This document shows, piece after piece, positions 44,051-53,405 of a stretch of 64,000 bases of DNA (its first letter is position 1; each line of letters opens with the position of its first letter). The position numbers and the translations under genes were made by a program. The stretch spans positions 1-64,000 of the forward strand of contig NZ_CP092074.1 in assembly GCF_024138715.1 (NCBI RefSeq). The letters run 5' to 3'. Source of the stretch: Emticicia sp. 21SJ11W-3. GTDB taxonomy: Bacteria; Bacteroidota; Bacteroidia; Cytophagales; Spirosomataceae. Below the pieces are notes generated by a model. That model ran no database searches. It had not been told where the DNA came from and was given only the letters and a program-made list of their open reading frames with translations.

Positions 44051-44086
44051 ACGCCCCTAAACCAGGTAAGAATTGTTTAGGGGCGT
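44051..44086. terminator. Bidirectional terminator between the ompH gene and murE
   Basis: Stem ACGCCCCTAAAC / GTTTAGGGGCGT (44051-44062, 44075-44086), 12 perfect pairs with a 12-base loop, between convergent genes. Confidence 0.9.
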
Positions 44087-44090
44087 ATTA

Positions 44091-45557
44091 TTATTGTTTC
44101 TCCCAAATCTCTTTAAAGGCCTCCTGCAGCACTTCTTTGTCATCAAAGTGATGCTTCACGCCCTTAATGTCCTGATACGTTTCATGCCCTTTGCCAGCTA
44201 CTAAGATAATATCCTGCGGACGGGCTATTCTCACGGCTTCAAATATGGCCTCTCTGCGGTCTTCTATGGTTTGTACTTTGTTGACATAAATCACAGGCAC
44301 ACCGCCCTCCATTTGCCCAAGAATAGCAAAAGGGTCTTCATTTCTTGGGTTGTCAGAAGTAAGTATAACTCTATTGCTGAGGCGACTGGCTATTTCGGCC
44401 ATAATGGGGCGCTTGGTAGCATCTCTGTTTCCGCCACAACCCACCACTGTAATAATCTGTTGGTTGCCTTCCTGTAAATCAACAATGGTTTCCAGTACAT
44501 TTTTCAGGGCATCGGGGGTATGAGCGTAATCAACTATACCTACAATATGGTTTTGCGATACTACCTGCTCAAACCTGCCAGAGGGTGGTTTGATGTCTGA
44601 AAGTTGCATCAGTACCTCGTCCGGATTTTCGCCCAGTAAAACAGCTGCGCCAAATACACCCAGCAGATTGTAGGCATTAAATGCACCTATTAACTTAAAC
44701 CATACTTCTCGCCCGTCAATATCCATCTGCAAGCCAAACAACCCGCAAGCCAGAATCTTGCCTTTAAAACTGCCGATATTCTTTAATGAATAAGTCTCCT
44801 TGCGGGCGGCTGTATTCTGAATCATTATTTTGCCGTTCTTGTCGTCGGTATTTACCAAAGCAAAAGCCGACGCCGGAAGCTGATCGAAAAAGCCTTTTTT
44901 GGCTTTTATGTAATTATCAAAAGTTTCGTGGAAATCAAGGTGGTCGTGGGTAATGTTTGTAAATATGCCTCCTGCAAAATGAAGTCCTGCAATACGCTCT
45001 TGCACAACCGAGTGCGAGCTAACCTCCATGAAACAATAGCGCACACCTTTCTGAACCATTTCCAGTAGCAATTCATTGATTTTTACCGAATCGGGCGTGG
45101 TATGGGTAGACGGAATGATATCATCATCTATCTGATTCTGAACGGTAGACAGCAAGCCGCAGCGATACCCCAGTTTACGGAACAAACGGAATAACAATGT
45201 AACTGTTGAGGTTTTACCGTTGGTGCCTGTAACACCCACCAGCTTTAGTTTTTTAGATGGGTTGCCATAAAAATTGGCTGCCACCAGACCCATGGTGCGG
45301 GCTGAATTTTCTACCTGCAGATAGCAGATTTCTTCATTTAAAACCTCTGGCAGGCGCTCACAGATAATGGCAGAAGCCCCCAGTTCAATGGCTTTCTGTA
45401 TGAAATTATGGCCGTCAACCTGTGTGCCACCAATGGCAACAAAAAGGCTTCCGCTTTGTACCTGACGGGAATCAAAGACAATGTTTTTTATTTCAATATC
45501 TGTTTTGCCCGAAACAGCTAACAGAGAAACTTTATATAGGATATCGCTTAATATCAT
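44091..45557 (-). CDS. murE: UDP-N-acetylmuramoyl-L-alanyl-D-glutamate--2,6-diaminopimelate ligase
   Basis: A 488-residue Mur ligase. ATP motif GVTGTNGKTS near residues 108-117, the carbamylated-lysine region and DNPRNEDP near residue 401 are present. The DNPR motif is the marker for meso-diaminopimelate as the third residue of the peptidoglycan stem. It acts in the cytoplasm before MurF, whose gene is about 6 kb away, so both are outside a dcw-type cluster. Its predicted leader contains a REP-like palindrome (45602-45623). Confidence 0.97.
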   Translation of the reverse strand: MILSDILYKVSLLAVSGKTDIEIKNIVFDSRQVQSGSLFVAIGGTQVDGHNFIQKAIELGASAIICERLPEVLNEEICYLQVENSARTMGLVAANFYGNPSKKLKLVGVTGTNGKTSTVTLLFRLFRKLGYRCGLLSTVQNQIDDDIIPSTHTTPDSVKINELLLEMVQKGVRYCFMEVSSHSVVQERIAGLHFAGGIFTNITHDHLDFHETFDNYIKAKKGFFDQLPASAFALVNTDDKNGKIMIQNTAARKETYSLKNIGSFKGKILACGLFGLQMDIDGREVWFKLIGAFNAYNLLGVFGAAVLLGENPDEVLMQLSDIKPPSGRFEQVVSQNHIVGIVDYAHTPDALKNVLETIVDLQEGNQQIITVVGCGGNRDATKRPIMAEIASRLSNRVILTSDNPRNEDPFAILGQMEGGVPVIYVNKVQTIEDRREAIFEAVRIARPQDIILVAGKGHETYQDIKGVKHHFDDKEVLQEAFKEIWEKQ

Positions 45558-45601
45558 AATAACGGCTTGGTTAATTTGTCATAGGGGTGGTTCTTGCGAT
45601 G

Positions 45602-45623
45602 GGGGTTCAAAATTTTGAACCCC
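45602..45623. repeat. REP-like palindrome in the murE leader
   Basis: 22-base perfect palindrome with arms GGGGTTCAAAA / TTTTGAACCCC. It is the same core as the palindrome inside RAYT copy 2 (45884-45911). On the minus strand it is preceded by GTAG, while the far end is degenerate (CCATC in place of CTAC). Confidence 0.88.
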
Positions 45624-45642
45624 TACAGACACATACCTTTTG

Positions 45643-45650
45643 CAAATATA
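45643..45650 (-). promoter_or_regulatory. Candidate -7 element of murE
   Basis: Minus strand TATATTTG (TAnnTTTG) placed directly after the RAYT copy 2 stop. The leader would be about 80 bases and would contain the palindrome at 45602-45623. Confidence 0.55.
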
Positions 45651-46205
45651 TCAGATATAAAATTTATCTGCTTTCCAATTTTTTGGATTATTGTGGATGT
45701 AGTGAGAAATGGTATTATAAGACTCTTCGTTTCGTATGATATGTTCATGATAATTTCTTTGCCAGATTTGATTTTGAGAAAGAGTGGTTTCTCTATACCA
45801 TTTTGTTACGCCGATTTTAAACCCTCTGACAATTGAGCCAATAGAACGTGGTATAATTTTCTGATATTGGTTGATTTTCGGTAGTAGGGGTTCAAAATTT
45901 TGAACCCCTACATTGTCGGATGGTTTTATATAATCAGGTCGTAATTCAATAATGCCATGCATATGATTAGGCATAATGATAAATTCATGCAGAAAGACAT
46001 CAGGAAAATGACCCGGTATGCCCATCCAACATTTATGGGCAACCTTTCCTAATTCATTCAATATCATTTGGTTTTCTCTGATTTCACCAAAGATACAGAG
46101 CCTTTCTTTCGTGCAGATTGTTATGAAATAAAGACCTTCTTTTGAATAATCATAACCCTGTAAACGAATCGAACGACGATGATATATATCAGGATGATAA
46201 GGCAT
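45651..46205 (-). CDS. REP-associated tyrosine transposase (RAYT/TnpA_REP), copy 2, with in-frame palindrome
   Basis: A 184-residue Y1-transposase relative. The N-terminus YSKEGLYFITICTKERLC, the HxH motif at residues 81-83 in IIMPNHMHGIIEL, the helix RSIGSIVRGFKIGVTKWYRE (with a candidate catalytic tyrosine) and the C-terminal IWQRNYHEHIIRNEESYNTISHYIHNNP match copy 1 in order. Codons 99-108 (VGVQNFEPLL) are encoded by a perfect 28-base palindrome (45884-45911), placed as in copy 1. The gene starts one base after the stop of the alpha-rhamnosidase gene, with which it may be cotranscribed. A near-copy of its palindrome follows 28 bases beyond its stop. Confidence 0.85.
   Translation of the reverse strand: MPYHPDIYHRRSIRLQGYDYSKEGLYFITICTKERLCIFGEIRENQMILNELGKVAHKCWMGIPGHFPDVFLHEFIIMPNHMHGIIELRPDYIKPSDNVGVQNFEPLLPKINQYQKIIPRSIGSIVRGFKIGVTKWYRETTLSQNQIWQRNYHEHIIRNEESYNTISHYIHNNPKNWKADKFYI
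45884..45911. repeat. REP-like palindrome inside RAYT copy 2
   Basis: Two perfect arms, GTAGGGGTTCAAAA (45884-45897) and TTTTGAACCCCTAC (45898-45911), with no central base. It begins in phase 0 at codon 99 on the minus strand. GTAG stands at the foot of the hairpin. Confidence 0.9.
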
Positions 46206-46206
46206 G

Positions 46207-48984
46207 TTATTCCACCGTAAACGAATAATCTCCGCTCAAGACTTCAAAAATGGCTTTGTTGTTTTCAACTTTTACAAACGTTATACCGGGTATTTTAATT
46301 TTCGGCGCTTTGTTTCCGGCTAATACCGGTTTGTTGTTTTCTTTTATAATGGCATTGGTTTTACCTGCTAATGGCAATTGTATTTGCGCCGAGGTATTGG
46401 CTGGCACACTTACTTTCAGGGTAAATTTAGTATCCTGTAGATTCCAGCCTGAGGCGATAGACCCATAGCCTGTTACGTATCTGCTTTCAACCCATTTCAG
46501 GTCTCCTGCCGGCATGGGTGCAATAATAAAGTGCTTGAATCCGGCACTTTGCGGGTCAAGTTTGATACCCGCCAGATAAGCGTAGAACCACTCGCCGATT
46601 GAGCCATAAGCAAAATGGTTGCGCGAGTTCATGCCTTCTGGTTTTTCGGTATCAGAGTTCCAAAGCTCCCACATGGTTGTAGCGCCTTTTTCAACCATGT
46701 ATCCCCAGCTTGGGTATGTCTTTTGGGTAGCTACTTTATAGGCCAGTTCGTGTTCTCCGGCATCGCTGAGGGTTGGTAATAACATTTCTGTTGAAAGAAA
46801 TCCGGTGGTCAGGTGGTCGTTCTTCTCTCCCACATTGGCTGCTACATTTTTAGCTACTGCGGCGCGGTCGGCAGGTTTAGTGATTCCCAGACTCAGAGGA
46901 ATCAGATTGGCTCCCTGTGTTTTGCCTTCGTAATTTTTGCTTTGGGCATCAAAATAAAACTCATTGTATTTGTCTGCCGCTTTCTGCGCAACCAACTCAT
47001 ACTTTTGGGCATCAGTGTTTTTTCCTATTATTTGCGCCATTTCGGCCAGTAGTTTGTTTGAGAAAAACTGATAGCTGCCACCAATAGGTTTGGTTGGTGA
47101 CTTCTCAACCGGCACCCAGTCGCCGTAACCATAAAAATCTCCGGCCTGAAAATGATAAAGGCCGTTTTGCTTCGTATTCGGGTGGTTGTTCAGGTATTCT
47201 ACCCAGTTTTTCATGGTTTCGTAGTTTTCTTCAATAATGCCCTTATCGCCATAAAACTGATACATTCTGTAAGGTACAATCACCAGGGCATCGCCCCATG
47301 CGGGTTTAGATGGCCCGCCCACTACAATTTTAGGGTTTACATCATATACATACCCTGTTGAATGTTGAGAATCGGCGATATCGCGTACCCACTTGGCAAA
47401 GAAGCCATTCATTTGCATAATGTAACTGGCGGTGGGGGCAAAAATCTGGGCATCGCCCATCCAGCCCAGACGCTCATCTCTTTGCGGGCAATCAGTAGGC
47501 ACGCTGTGCATGTTACCCCGCTGGCCCCAGGTTATATTCTTGTAAATGCTGTTGAGCAGGTCGTTTGAAGTGTTGAAACTTCCGGTAAAAGGCACATTGT
47601 TATGAATCACTTTTGCCACCAGTGTATTTTCATCCGGCTTTTTGGGTAGCCCCTCTACCTCAACATAGCGGAAACCATGATAGGTAAACTTAGGCTCCCA
47701 TTCTTCTATGCCATAGCCCTTCAATATATACTTATCGGTTGGTCTGATACTCCGTAGGTTGGCCTGGTCTGCCAGACCTTTGTCGGTAAGCAGTTCGGCA
47801 AATTTCATTTCAATTTCTTTACCTGCTTTGCCTTCTACTTTCAGGTGTGTAAAGCCTACCAGGTTCTGGCCGAAATCAAACACATATCGGCCTTTGCGGG
47901 GTTCGGTTATTTTCACGGCTTTTATTTCATGCATTACCTGAATCTGCGGAGCAACAGATGCTATCAGCTTTACATTTTTTGTGCTGAAAGTTTCTGCCTC
48001 GTCGTTCCGGTTGTCTTCGGGTTTAGGGCCAAAGAGCGTTGTTTTGTTTTCGCTATCGTCAAGAACGGTGGCGTTTTCCCAGTCTTTACCATATTCCAGA
48101 CGGCCATCATACACTTCGCCATTGTATAACGAATTAGATACTATGGGCGAAAGCCGGGTTTTCCAGCTGGCATCAGAGATAACAGTCTGGCGCGAGCCAT
48201 CATAAAACTCCATTTCCATCTGGAAGAGCAATCGGTTGGGGCCATCACTATAAGCAAATTTACCGCCGCCCCAGCCCAGTCCGCTACTCCACCAGCCACT
48301 ACCCAGGGTTGCGGTAATAAAGTTGGTACCGATGGTCAGGTCTTCAGCATCTATTTCATAAGTCTGGTAATGAACTGTTTTCAGGTAGTGTGTCCAGCCG
48401 GGAGTGAGGTAGTCTTGCCCTACTTTTTTACCGTTAAAAATGAGGTGATATGCCCCCAGGCCTGTTACATATATTCTTGTTCTTACTGCGCGCTTGTTTA
48501 GCTGAAATTCCTTTTGCAGCTCAACAGATTTCGGGGGTTTTCCCTCAGTTCCTTTTTTGCCTATCCAGTGTGCTGTCCAGTCGGTTTTTTGCAGAAGACC
48601 CATTTCCCACCAGGCAGTATTGCTGAAAGTAGTGGGTTTATTTTTTTCGTTCCAGATTTTCACTTTCCAGAAATATCTCTTGCGCGATTCCAGCGGCTTG
48701 CCTCCATAGCTTATCCACAGCGATTGTGCCGATTTCACCAAACCCGAATTCCAGATATTTCCATTGTCTTTTTTCAGGTTTTCTTCTGTGTCCGCCACCA
48801 GAATCTGGTACGCCGTTTGTTTAGTGCCTCGGGTAGGGGAGGAAATTTGCCACGACAAACGGGGCTTTGGGGTGTCTAATCCCAAAGGGTTTTCAGAATA
48901 TTCGCAACGAAGTTTCTCAATAGACTGAGCATAAGAAATATTAAAAATAAGAACAGAGATAAGTAGAAAAATCTGTTTTTTCAT
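46207..48984 (-). CDS. Secreted alpha-L-rhamnosidase (GH78)
   Basis: A 925-residue enzyme with a signal peptide (KKQIFLLISVLIFNISYAQ). N-terminal beta domains (LRCEYSENPLGLDTPKPRLSWQ; WTAHWIGKKG) are followed by the catalytic (alpha/alpha)6 barrel. The active-site stretches TDCPQRDERLGWMGDAQIFAPTA (acid candidates) and GATTMWELWNS with HFAYGSIGEWFY are clear. GH78 enzymes release rhamnose from plant and microbial polysaccharides or glycosides. No T9SS domain is present, so it is probably periplasmic. No SusCD pair lies beside it. The N-terminal ATG at 48984 is supported by the signal peptide. Confidence 0.95.
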   Translation of the reverse strand: MKKQIFLLISVLIFNISYAQSIEKLRCEYSENPLGLDTPKPRLSWQISSPTRGTKQTAYQILVADTEENLKKDNGNIWNSGLVKSAQSLWISYGGKPLESRKRYFWKVKIWNEKNKPTTFSNTAWWEMGLLQKTDWTAHWIGKKGTEGKPPKSVELQKEFQLNKRAVRTRIYVTGLGAYHLIFNGKKVGQDYLTPGWTHYLKTVHYQTYEIDAEDLTIGTNFITATLGSGWWSSGLGWGGGKFAYSDGPNRLLFQMEMEFYDGSRQTVISDASWKTRLSPIVSNSLYNGEVYDGRLEYGKDWENATVLDDSENKTTLFGPKPEDNRNDEAETFSTKNVKLIASVAPQIQVMHEIKAVKITEPRKGRYVFDFGQNLVGFTHLKVEGKAGKEIEMKFAELLTDKGLADQANLRSIRPTDKYILKGYGIEEWEPKFTYHGFRYVEVEGLPKKPDENTLVAKVIHNNVPFTGSFNTSNDLLNSIYKNITWGQRGNMHSVPTDCPQRDERLGWMGDAQIFAPTASYIMQMNGFFAKWVRDIADSQHSTGYVYDVNPKIVVGGPSKPAWGDALVIVPYRMYQFYGDKGIIEENYETMKNWVEYLNNHPNTKQNGLYHFQAGDFYGYGDWVPVEKSPTKPIGGSYQFFSNKLLAEMAQIIGKNTDAQKYELVAQKAADKYNEFYFDAQSKNYEGKTQGANLIPLSLGITKPADRAAVAKNVAANVGEKNDHLTTGFLSTEMLLPTLSDAGEHELAYKVATQKTYPSWGYMVEKGATTMWELWNSDTEKPEGMNSRNHFAYGSIGEWFYAYLAGIKLDPQSAGFKHFIIAPMPAGDLKWVESRYVTGYGSIASGWNLQDTKFTLKVSVPANTSAQIQLPLAGKTNAIIKENNKPVLAGNKAPKIKIPGITFVKVENNKAIFEVLSGDYSFTVE

Positions 48985-49013
48985 GAGGCTTACAATAGAG
49001 GTATAAAGTAATC

Positions 49014-49778
49014 TTAAAATCTTAACCGGGTTTTGTAATCTTCAAGGCATCTGAATACCTCAAAGGTCAGGTCGTAATCATTGGCAGTAAGTATAAAAGT
49101 ATCGGGCAGGTTACAGTATTTCATAAAGTTTTTTAATTCCTGCCCTTTTAGTTTGGTTACATAAGAAACGTATTCTGCGTTGTAGCGGTATTCAACCAGC
49201 AGTTTTCTCAGGTCTTCCTGTTTCATGGCTTCCAGTTTCCGGCGGGTTTTACCTTCCTTGCTGAAAAGCTGATAAAGGCCGTCTATTGAAATGCCAATGC
49301 CACCATTGGGTAAAGTAGTATTGGTATTAATCAGGTTAGATATATCTTTCCATTTCATTTTATTAGAAGCCTCCGGAGCTGCCAGCAATTCATCAATCTG
49401 CTTCCTGATAATCTCCAGGCGTCGGTCTTTAATGGTTACTTCGGGCAACATTATGGCATCCTGCGGCATTTCTATTACCGGCTCGGTAGTTACGCCGTCC
49501 CATTCTATTCCGGCATTTTTATAACCTACAGATGAAATCTTGATGGAGTCGCCTTTTGATGCCTTTACCAGAAAATTGCCGTTTTCGCCGGTGCGCGTAA
49601 TCTGCCTGGTATTCTTGTTGACAACCGTTGCCGATGGCACCCCTTTTCTGGTTGTTTTATCGATGGCTTTGCCAAGTACGTATGTTTGTTGGGCAAATAC
49701 GTGGGTATTTACTAAGGTTAGAAAGAAAAAAAGACAGGTTAATCTGTTGATGCCAAAGCGGCTATTTAATTTGTCCAT
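49014..49778 (-). CDS. CarboxypepD-regulatory-like domain protein, exported
   Basis: A 254-residue protein with a signal peptide (INRLTCLFFFLTLVNTHVFAQ). A CarboxypepD_reg-like beta domain follows (VLGKAIDKTTRKGVPSATVVNKNTRQ...FLVKASKGDSIKISSVGYKN), the same type of domain seen at the N-terminus of SusC proteins. The rest is helical with no family I recognise. The gene begins 17 bases before the end of the M14 peptidase gene, so the two genes overlap and are likely cotranslated. A role in peptide or envelope processing is a guess from this setting. Confidence 0.85.
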   Translation of the reverse strand: MDKLNSRFGINRLTCLFFFLTLVNTHVFAQQTYVLGKAIDKTTRKGVPSATVVNKNTRQITRTGENGNFLVKASKGDSIKISSVGYKNAGIEWDGVTTEPVIEMPQDAIMLPEVTIKDRRLEIIRKQIDELLAAPEASNKMKWKDISNLINTNTTLPNGGIGISIDGLYQLFSKEGKTRRKLEAMKQEDLRKLLVEYRYNAEYVSYVTKLKGQELKNFMKYCNLPDTFILTANDYDLTFEVFRCLEDYKTRLRF

Positions 49779-51081
49779 TAATAATTACGTATTTAACATC
49801 ATTGCCCTTGGCTAACACAAAGTTGGCTTTTTCGTCCAGGTTCAGGTCTTTGTCCTGAACGTCCTGTTTAGATAATTTATATGTTTTAATTAACTCCGGA
49901 AAATCAGCAAGGGGTTTTACCTGTAAGCCGGTAGCATCAATTTCTTTGATGCCCCAGAAAGTAGACAAATCGCCCAATTCTTCAATAACGCTTCTGATAC
50001 TAAAACCCGTAGCGTTCTTGGTGTTTTTTTCAATCAGGTCAATACCGATATCCTTAATAACTATTTTACCATTATAGTTAAACCCGGCATTGCGTACAAG
50101 CAAATCGTACAGGTAGCGCTCATTATTAGGTAACGCTTCATAAGTAGACAACGTATAATGGGTATAAGATTTCTCTGCTATGGCCTGCAAACCAGTTAGA
50201 ATAGCTACAAAATTTAGTTTTCTGATAAACTGCTTTTCGGTATCATCTTTATAACCACCCGATTCTATCAGTATCAGGCTGCTGCCCCATTTAGATACGT
50301 TATCGCCAAAAGCCCGCGGTTCGTGTTCGTCGTTCCAGCGCCCTAAATGTCCCGGAATAAACTGTTCCAGTGCTTCAATCATGCCACTTATTACCTGCAT
50401 GGCTCTGGTTCTGGTGGGGTTCCAGCTCCGCTCATAATCATAAGCAGTGGCTAAGAAAGAAACGGTAGCCTGTTTATTACTCCGGCCTGCACTGTATCTG
50501 GTGTTTTTATCGTGCAGGTTAAAAGAAAATTCCGGTTTCAGCTCATCCTGCAATTTTTTCAGCAATGCGCCTTCCGGTGTCTGGAAACGCAGCGCATCGC
50601 GGTTCATGTCTATTTCGGTAGCCGTACGCCGCTGGTAGCGTTCGGCTCCGTCAGGGTTTAGCATAGGTACAAAATACAGGGTGGTGTTGGCTAAAATAGA
50701 TTGCCGTAGGTTATCAAAGCCATCGTTTTTACCCTGAAAAAACAAAAATATATCGGCCAGAGCCATTGTAGCTGTGGGTTCATCACCATGCATCTGCGAC
50801 CACAACAATACCTTAACAGGGCCGCTACCGAGTTTTATCTGATACAGGTCTCGCCCCTCAAAAGATTGCCCCACTACCTGTTTTTCAAAAGGCAATTTCT
50901 CAATCAGCGGTACAAGGTCTTTATGTTTGAAACGGCGGTGCTTAAGTGCTGTTTCTTTAAAAACATCGTGTTTTTCGAATAAGGCTTTTGAGTAATCCTG
51001 TGTCTGGGCAATTAACGGCATACTTATAAAAAGGGAATAAACTATAAAGACAAAGTTAAGGCGTTTGTGAGGAAGAACCAT
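49762..51081 (-). CDS. M14-family zinc carboxypeptidase, exported
   Basis: A 439-residue protein with a signal peptide (NFVFIVYSLFISMPLIAQ). The zinc site is HGDEPT (His and Glu) with a second His in FNLHDKNTRYS, and the catalytic Glu is in LILIESGGYKDD. PMLNPDGAERYQRRTATEIDMNRDA is the conserved substrate-binding part. M14 enzymes remove C-terminal residues from peptides or cut peptidoglycan peptides; which one cannot be told. The C-terminal 100 or so residues lack a known domain. The 3' end overlaps the next gene by 17 bases, suggesting translational coupling. Confidence 0.92.
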   Translation of the reverse strand: MVLPHKRLNFVFIVYSLFISMPLIAQTQDYSKALFEKHDVFKETALKHRRFKHKDLVPLIEKLPFEKQVVGQSFEGRDLYQIKLGSGPVKVLLWSQMHGDEPTATMALADIFLFFQGKNDGFDNLRQSILANTTLYFVPMLNPDGAERYQRRTATEIDMNRDALRFQTPEGALLKKLQDELKPEFSFNLHDKNTRYSAGRSNKQATVSFLATAYDYERSWNPTRTRAMQVISGMIEALEQFIPGHLGRWNDEHEPRAFGDNVSKWGSSLILIESGGYKDDTEKQFIRKLNFVAILTGLQAIAEKSYTHYTLSTYEALPNNERYLYDLLVRNAGFNYNGKIVIKDIGIDLIEKNTKNATGFSIRSVIEELGDLSTFWGIKEIDATGLQVKPLADFPELIKTYKLSKQDVQDKDLNLDEKANFVLAKGNDVKYVIINGQIK

Positions 51082-51306
51082 AAAATCGGTATTTTATTGA
51101 GTTTAAAAACAAAAATATCATTTATTTCTAAAACATAAGCCAATGTGCTGGTATTGTGCTATTCACTACCCATAGCGCCCAGTTGTGCCAATGCTATTGT
51201 TTTATGGCCGGGGTATTCATATTTACAGGAGGTATTACAACCACTCTGGTTTAAAAAGAATCATTCAATGAAAGCTAATTTTACAAACCATTTTAAATAA
51301 AGAATT

Positions 51307-51795
51307 ATGAAAGCTATCACACAAGTTTTTGTTAGTCTGTCTCTATTGGTCGCCATAGCCGCTTGTAAACCAGAAGCCAACGAGCCAGCTCCAGATAAAA
51401 GCACTGTTGCCTTTGAAGTAAGCGAAACAAAATATAAGTCAATAATTAATACCCGCACTACAGGCCAGAGCCGACCCTTTGATATAAAAGAAGTAAAGCG
51501 TGAAAACGATTTGCTGAAAATTGCCGTAACGGGTGGCTGCTTAACCAGCAACTATAAGGTGGTATGGGACGGTATCATCCGCAAGTCATATCCGCTTACA
51601 GTAAATCTGGTAGTAACCTTAGAACACGGCACCGGCATTGAATGTGCGGCAGTTCTGGACCATCTGCTGGAGGTAAACCTGAAAGAAAAATTCGGGGACC
51701 TTTACGATGCCAACGCACTTTATGTGCAGGTTTCTAATGGCTCAAAGGTAGATGATAAAATCATTGACCCCAAAGGCGTAGTAAGTAATAAGTAA
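51307..51795 (+). CDS. Putative lipoprotein of unknown function
   Basis: A 162-residue protein with a lipoprotein signal (MKAITQVFVSLSLLVAIAAC; the lipid-bearing Cys is residue 20). The mature part is rich in beta strands and has a pair of Cys (GGCLTSNYKV, GIECAAVLD) that may form a disulfide. I recognise no family. It is a single-gene unit between the M14 peptidase gene and murF, on the strand opposite the former. Confidence 0.8.
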   Translation: MKAITQVFVSLSLLVAIAACKPEANEPAPDKSTVAFEVSETKYKSIINTRTTGQSRPFDIKEVKRENDLLKIAVTGGCLTSNYKVVWDGIIRKSYPLTVNLVVTLEHGTGIECAAVLDHLLEVNLKEKFGDLYDANALYVQVSNGSKVDDKIIDPKGVVSNK

Positions 51796-51969
51796 GTATC
51801 ATGTTTTTTGGTAATAGGCATAAGAGTCTCCTGATTTTGGAGGATTTTTGTTTTTTCAGCAGAATTTATTTAGTACCGACGCTTTCAAAAAGAAATGAAT
51901 TGCGCATTGAACAGTATTTGGCAGTTTAACATTAAATTTACAGGAAATTAAAAACCTGTTTCATTAGTA

Positions 51970-53268
51970 ATGTCAATAGCTGAAATATATGAGAAGTTGA
52001 AAACCTGCAATGGGGTTTCGACAGATACGCGCAAAATAGGAGAAGGGACGATGTTTTTTGCATTGAAAGGCGAAAAATTCAATGCCAATACTTTTGCCAA
52101 AGAGGCACTGGATAAAGGTGCAAAGTATGTGGTGATTGATGAAGAACAATATGCCACCGGCGATGCCTGCATTGTGGTAAATGATGTATTGTACACCCTG
52201 CAGAAACTGGCTAATTATCATCGCCAGCAATTCGGTATTCCGATTCTCGGTCTTACAGGCTCTAACGGTAAAACCACTTCAAAAGAGTTGGTGGCAACCG
52301 TATTGGCAAAGAAGTACATGACGTATTTTACCAAGGGTAACCTTAATAATCACATTGGTGTACCGCTTACATTGTTGGGGCTTGATGAAACGTACGAAAT
52401 AGCTGTTATTGAAATGGGCGCCAACCATCAGGGAGAGATTAGAGACCTCAGTAATATCTGCGAGCCTACGCATGGGTTTATTACCAATGTAGGTAAAGCA
52501 CATCTGGAGGGCTTTGGTGGAGTAGAAGGCGTAAAAAAAGGCAAAGGTGAGCTTTATGATTTTCTTCAGAAATCAGGCGGAACGGTGTTTCTGAATGCCA
52601 GTAATGAAAACCTGACGGGCATGGCTCAAACCCGCACCTTTAAACAAACTATTAATTACCTGCATGACGATACCCTGCTGATGCTGGAAGACTCACCGGT
52701 AGTGGTATTTTCGGTTAACAGTAATAACGCCCCTCGTAAAACCTATACAACTAACCTGCCCGGCCGTTATAACTTTGAAAACATTGCAACGGCTATAGCC
52801 ATTGGCCAATATTTTGGTGTTAGCCTGGAAGATGCCGCTGAAGCAGTAAGCGCGTATAATCCGGACAACAACCGGTCGCAGATTATACAAAAAGGAACCA
52901 ACAGCATATTGTTAGATGCCTACAATGCCAATCCATCGTCTATGTCTGCCGCTATTCAGAACTTCATTAATCTGAAAACAGACAAACAGAAAGTGGTGAT
53001 TCTGGGTGATATGCTTGAACTGGGAGAGGAGGCACCTGCCGAGCACAGAGCCATTGGAGAGCTGGTTGCCAGGGGTGATATTGATCTGGTGATACTGGCA
53101 GGCAAGCTGATGGCGTCAGCACTAGACCCGCTTCCGAAAGCATTTTATTTTCCTGACAAGTTTTCATTACACAACTGGTTGCTGGACAGGCAGATACAAA
53201 ATTCGTTTGTGTTAATTAAAGGTTCGCGCGGAATGGGGCTTGAAAGCACCCTTGCCTGTTTTCAATAG
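51970..53268 (+). CDS. murF: UDP-N-acetylmuramoyl-tripeptide--D-alanyl-D-alanine ligase
   Basis: A 432-residue Mur ligase. Motifs: VSTDTRKIGEGTMFFALKGEKF at the N-terminus, ATP loop GLTGSNGKTTSKE near residues 94-106, EMGANHQGEI, and LLDAYNANPSSMSAAI, the MurF marker. It adds D-Ala-D-Ala to complete the cytoplasmic peptidoglycan precursor. It is close to murE (about 6 kb) but not linked in an operon. Nothing unusual in length. Confidence 0.97.
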   Translation: MSIAEIYEKLKTCNGVSTDTRKIGEGTMFFALKGEKFNANTFAKEALDKGAKYVVIDEEQYATGDACIVVNDVLYTLQKLANYHRQQFGIPILGLTGSNGKTTSKELVATVLAKKYMTYFTKGNLNNHIGVPLTLLGLDETYEIAVIEMGANHQGEIRDLSNICEPTHGFITNVGKAHLEGFGGVEGVKKGKGELYDFLQKSGGTVFLNASNENLTGMAQTRTFKQTINYLHDDTLLMLEDSPVVVFSVNSNNAPRKTYTTNLPGRYNFENIATAIAIGQYFGVSLEDAAEAVSAYNPDNNRSQIIQKGTNSILLDAYNANPSSMSAAIQNFINLKTDKQKVVILGDMLELGEEAPAEHRAIGELVARGDIDLVILAGKLMASALDPLPKAFYFPDKFSLHNWLLDRQIQNSFVLIKGSRGMGLESTLACFQ

Positions 53269-53405
53269 CGCTTATACCTGAAAAAATCCTTTTATCAATT
53301 TTAGATGCCAGACCGAAATTTATTTGGCAGAAATACGTTATATAACATACTGATTTTTAGTCAGTAGTGTTTTAACGAAATTATTTAACCCGAGGAGATT
53401 AACTT

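Noticed and set aside
45602-45623. Palindrome considered as intrinsic terminator of RAYT copy 2
   Set aside because: No T-run follows on the minus strand, and the same sequence exists inside the RAYT gene, so a REP-like repeat fits better.
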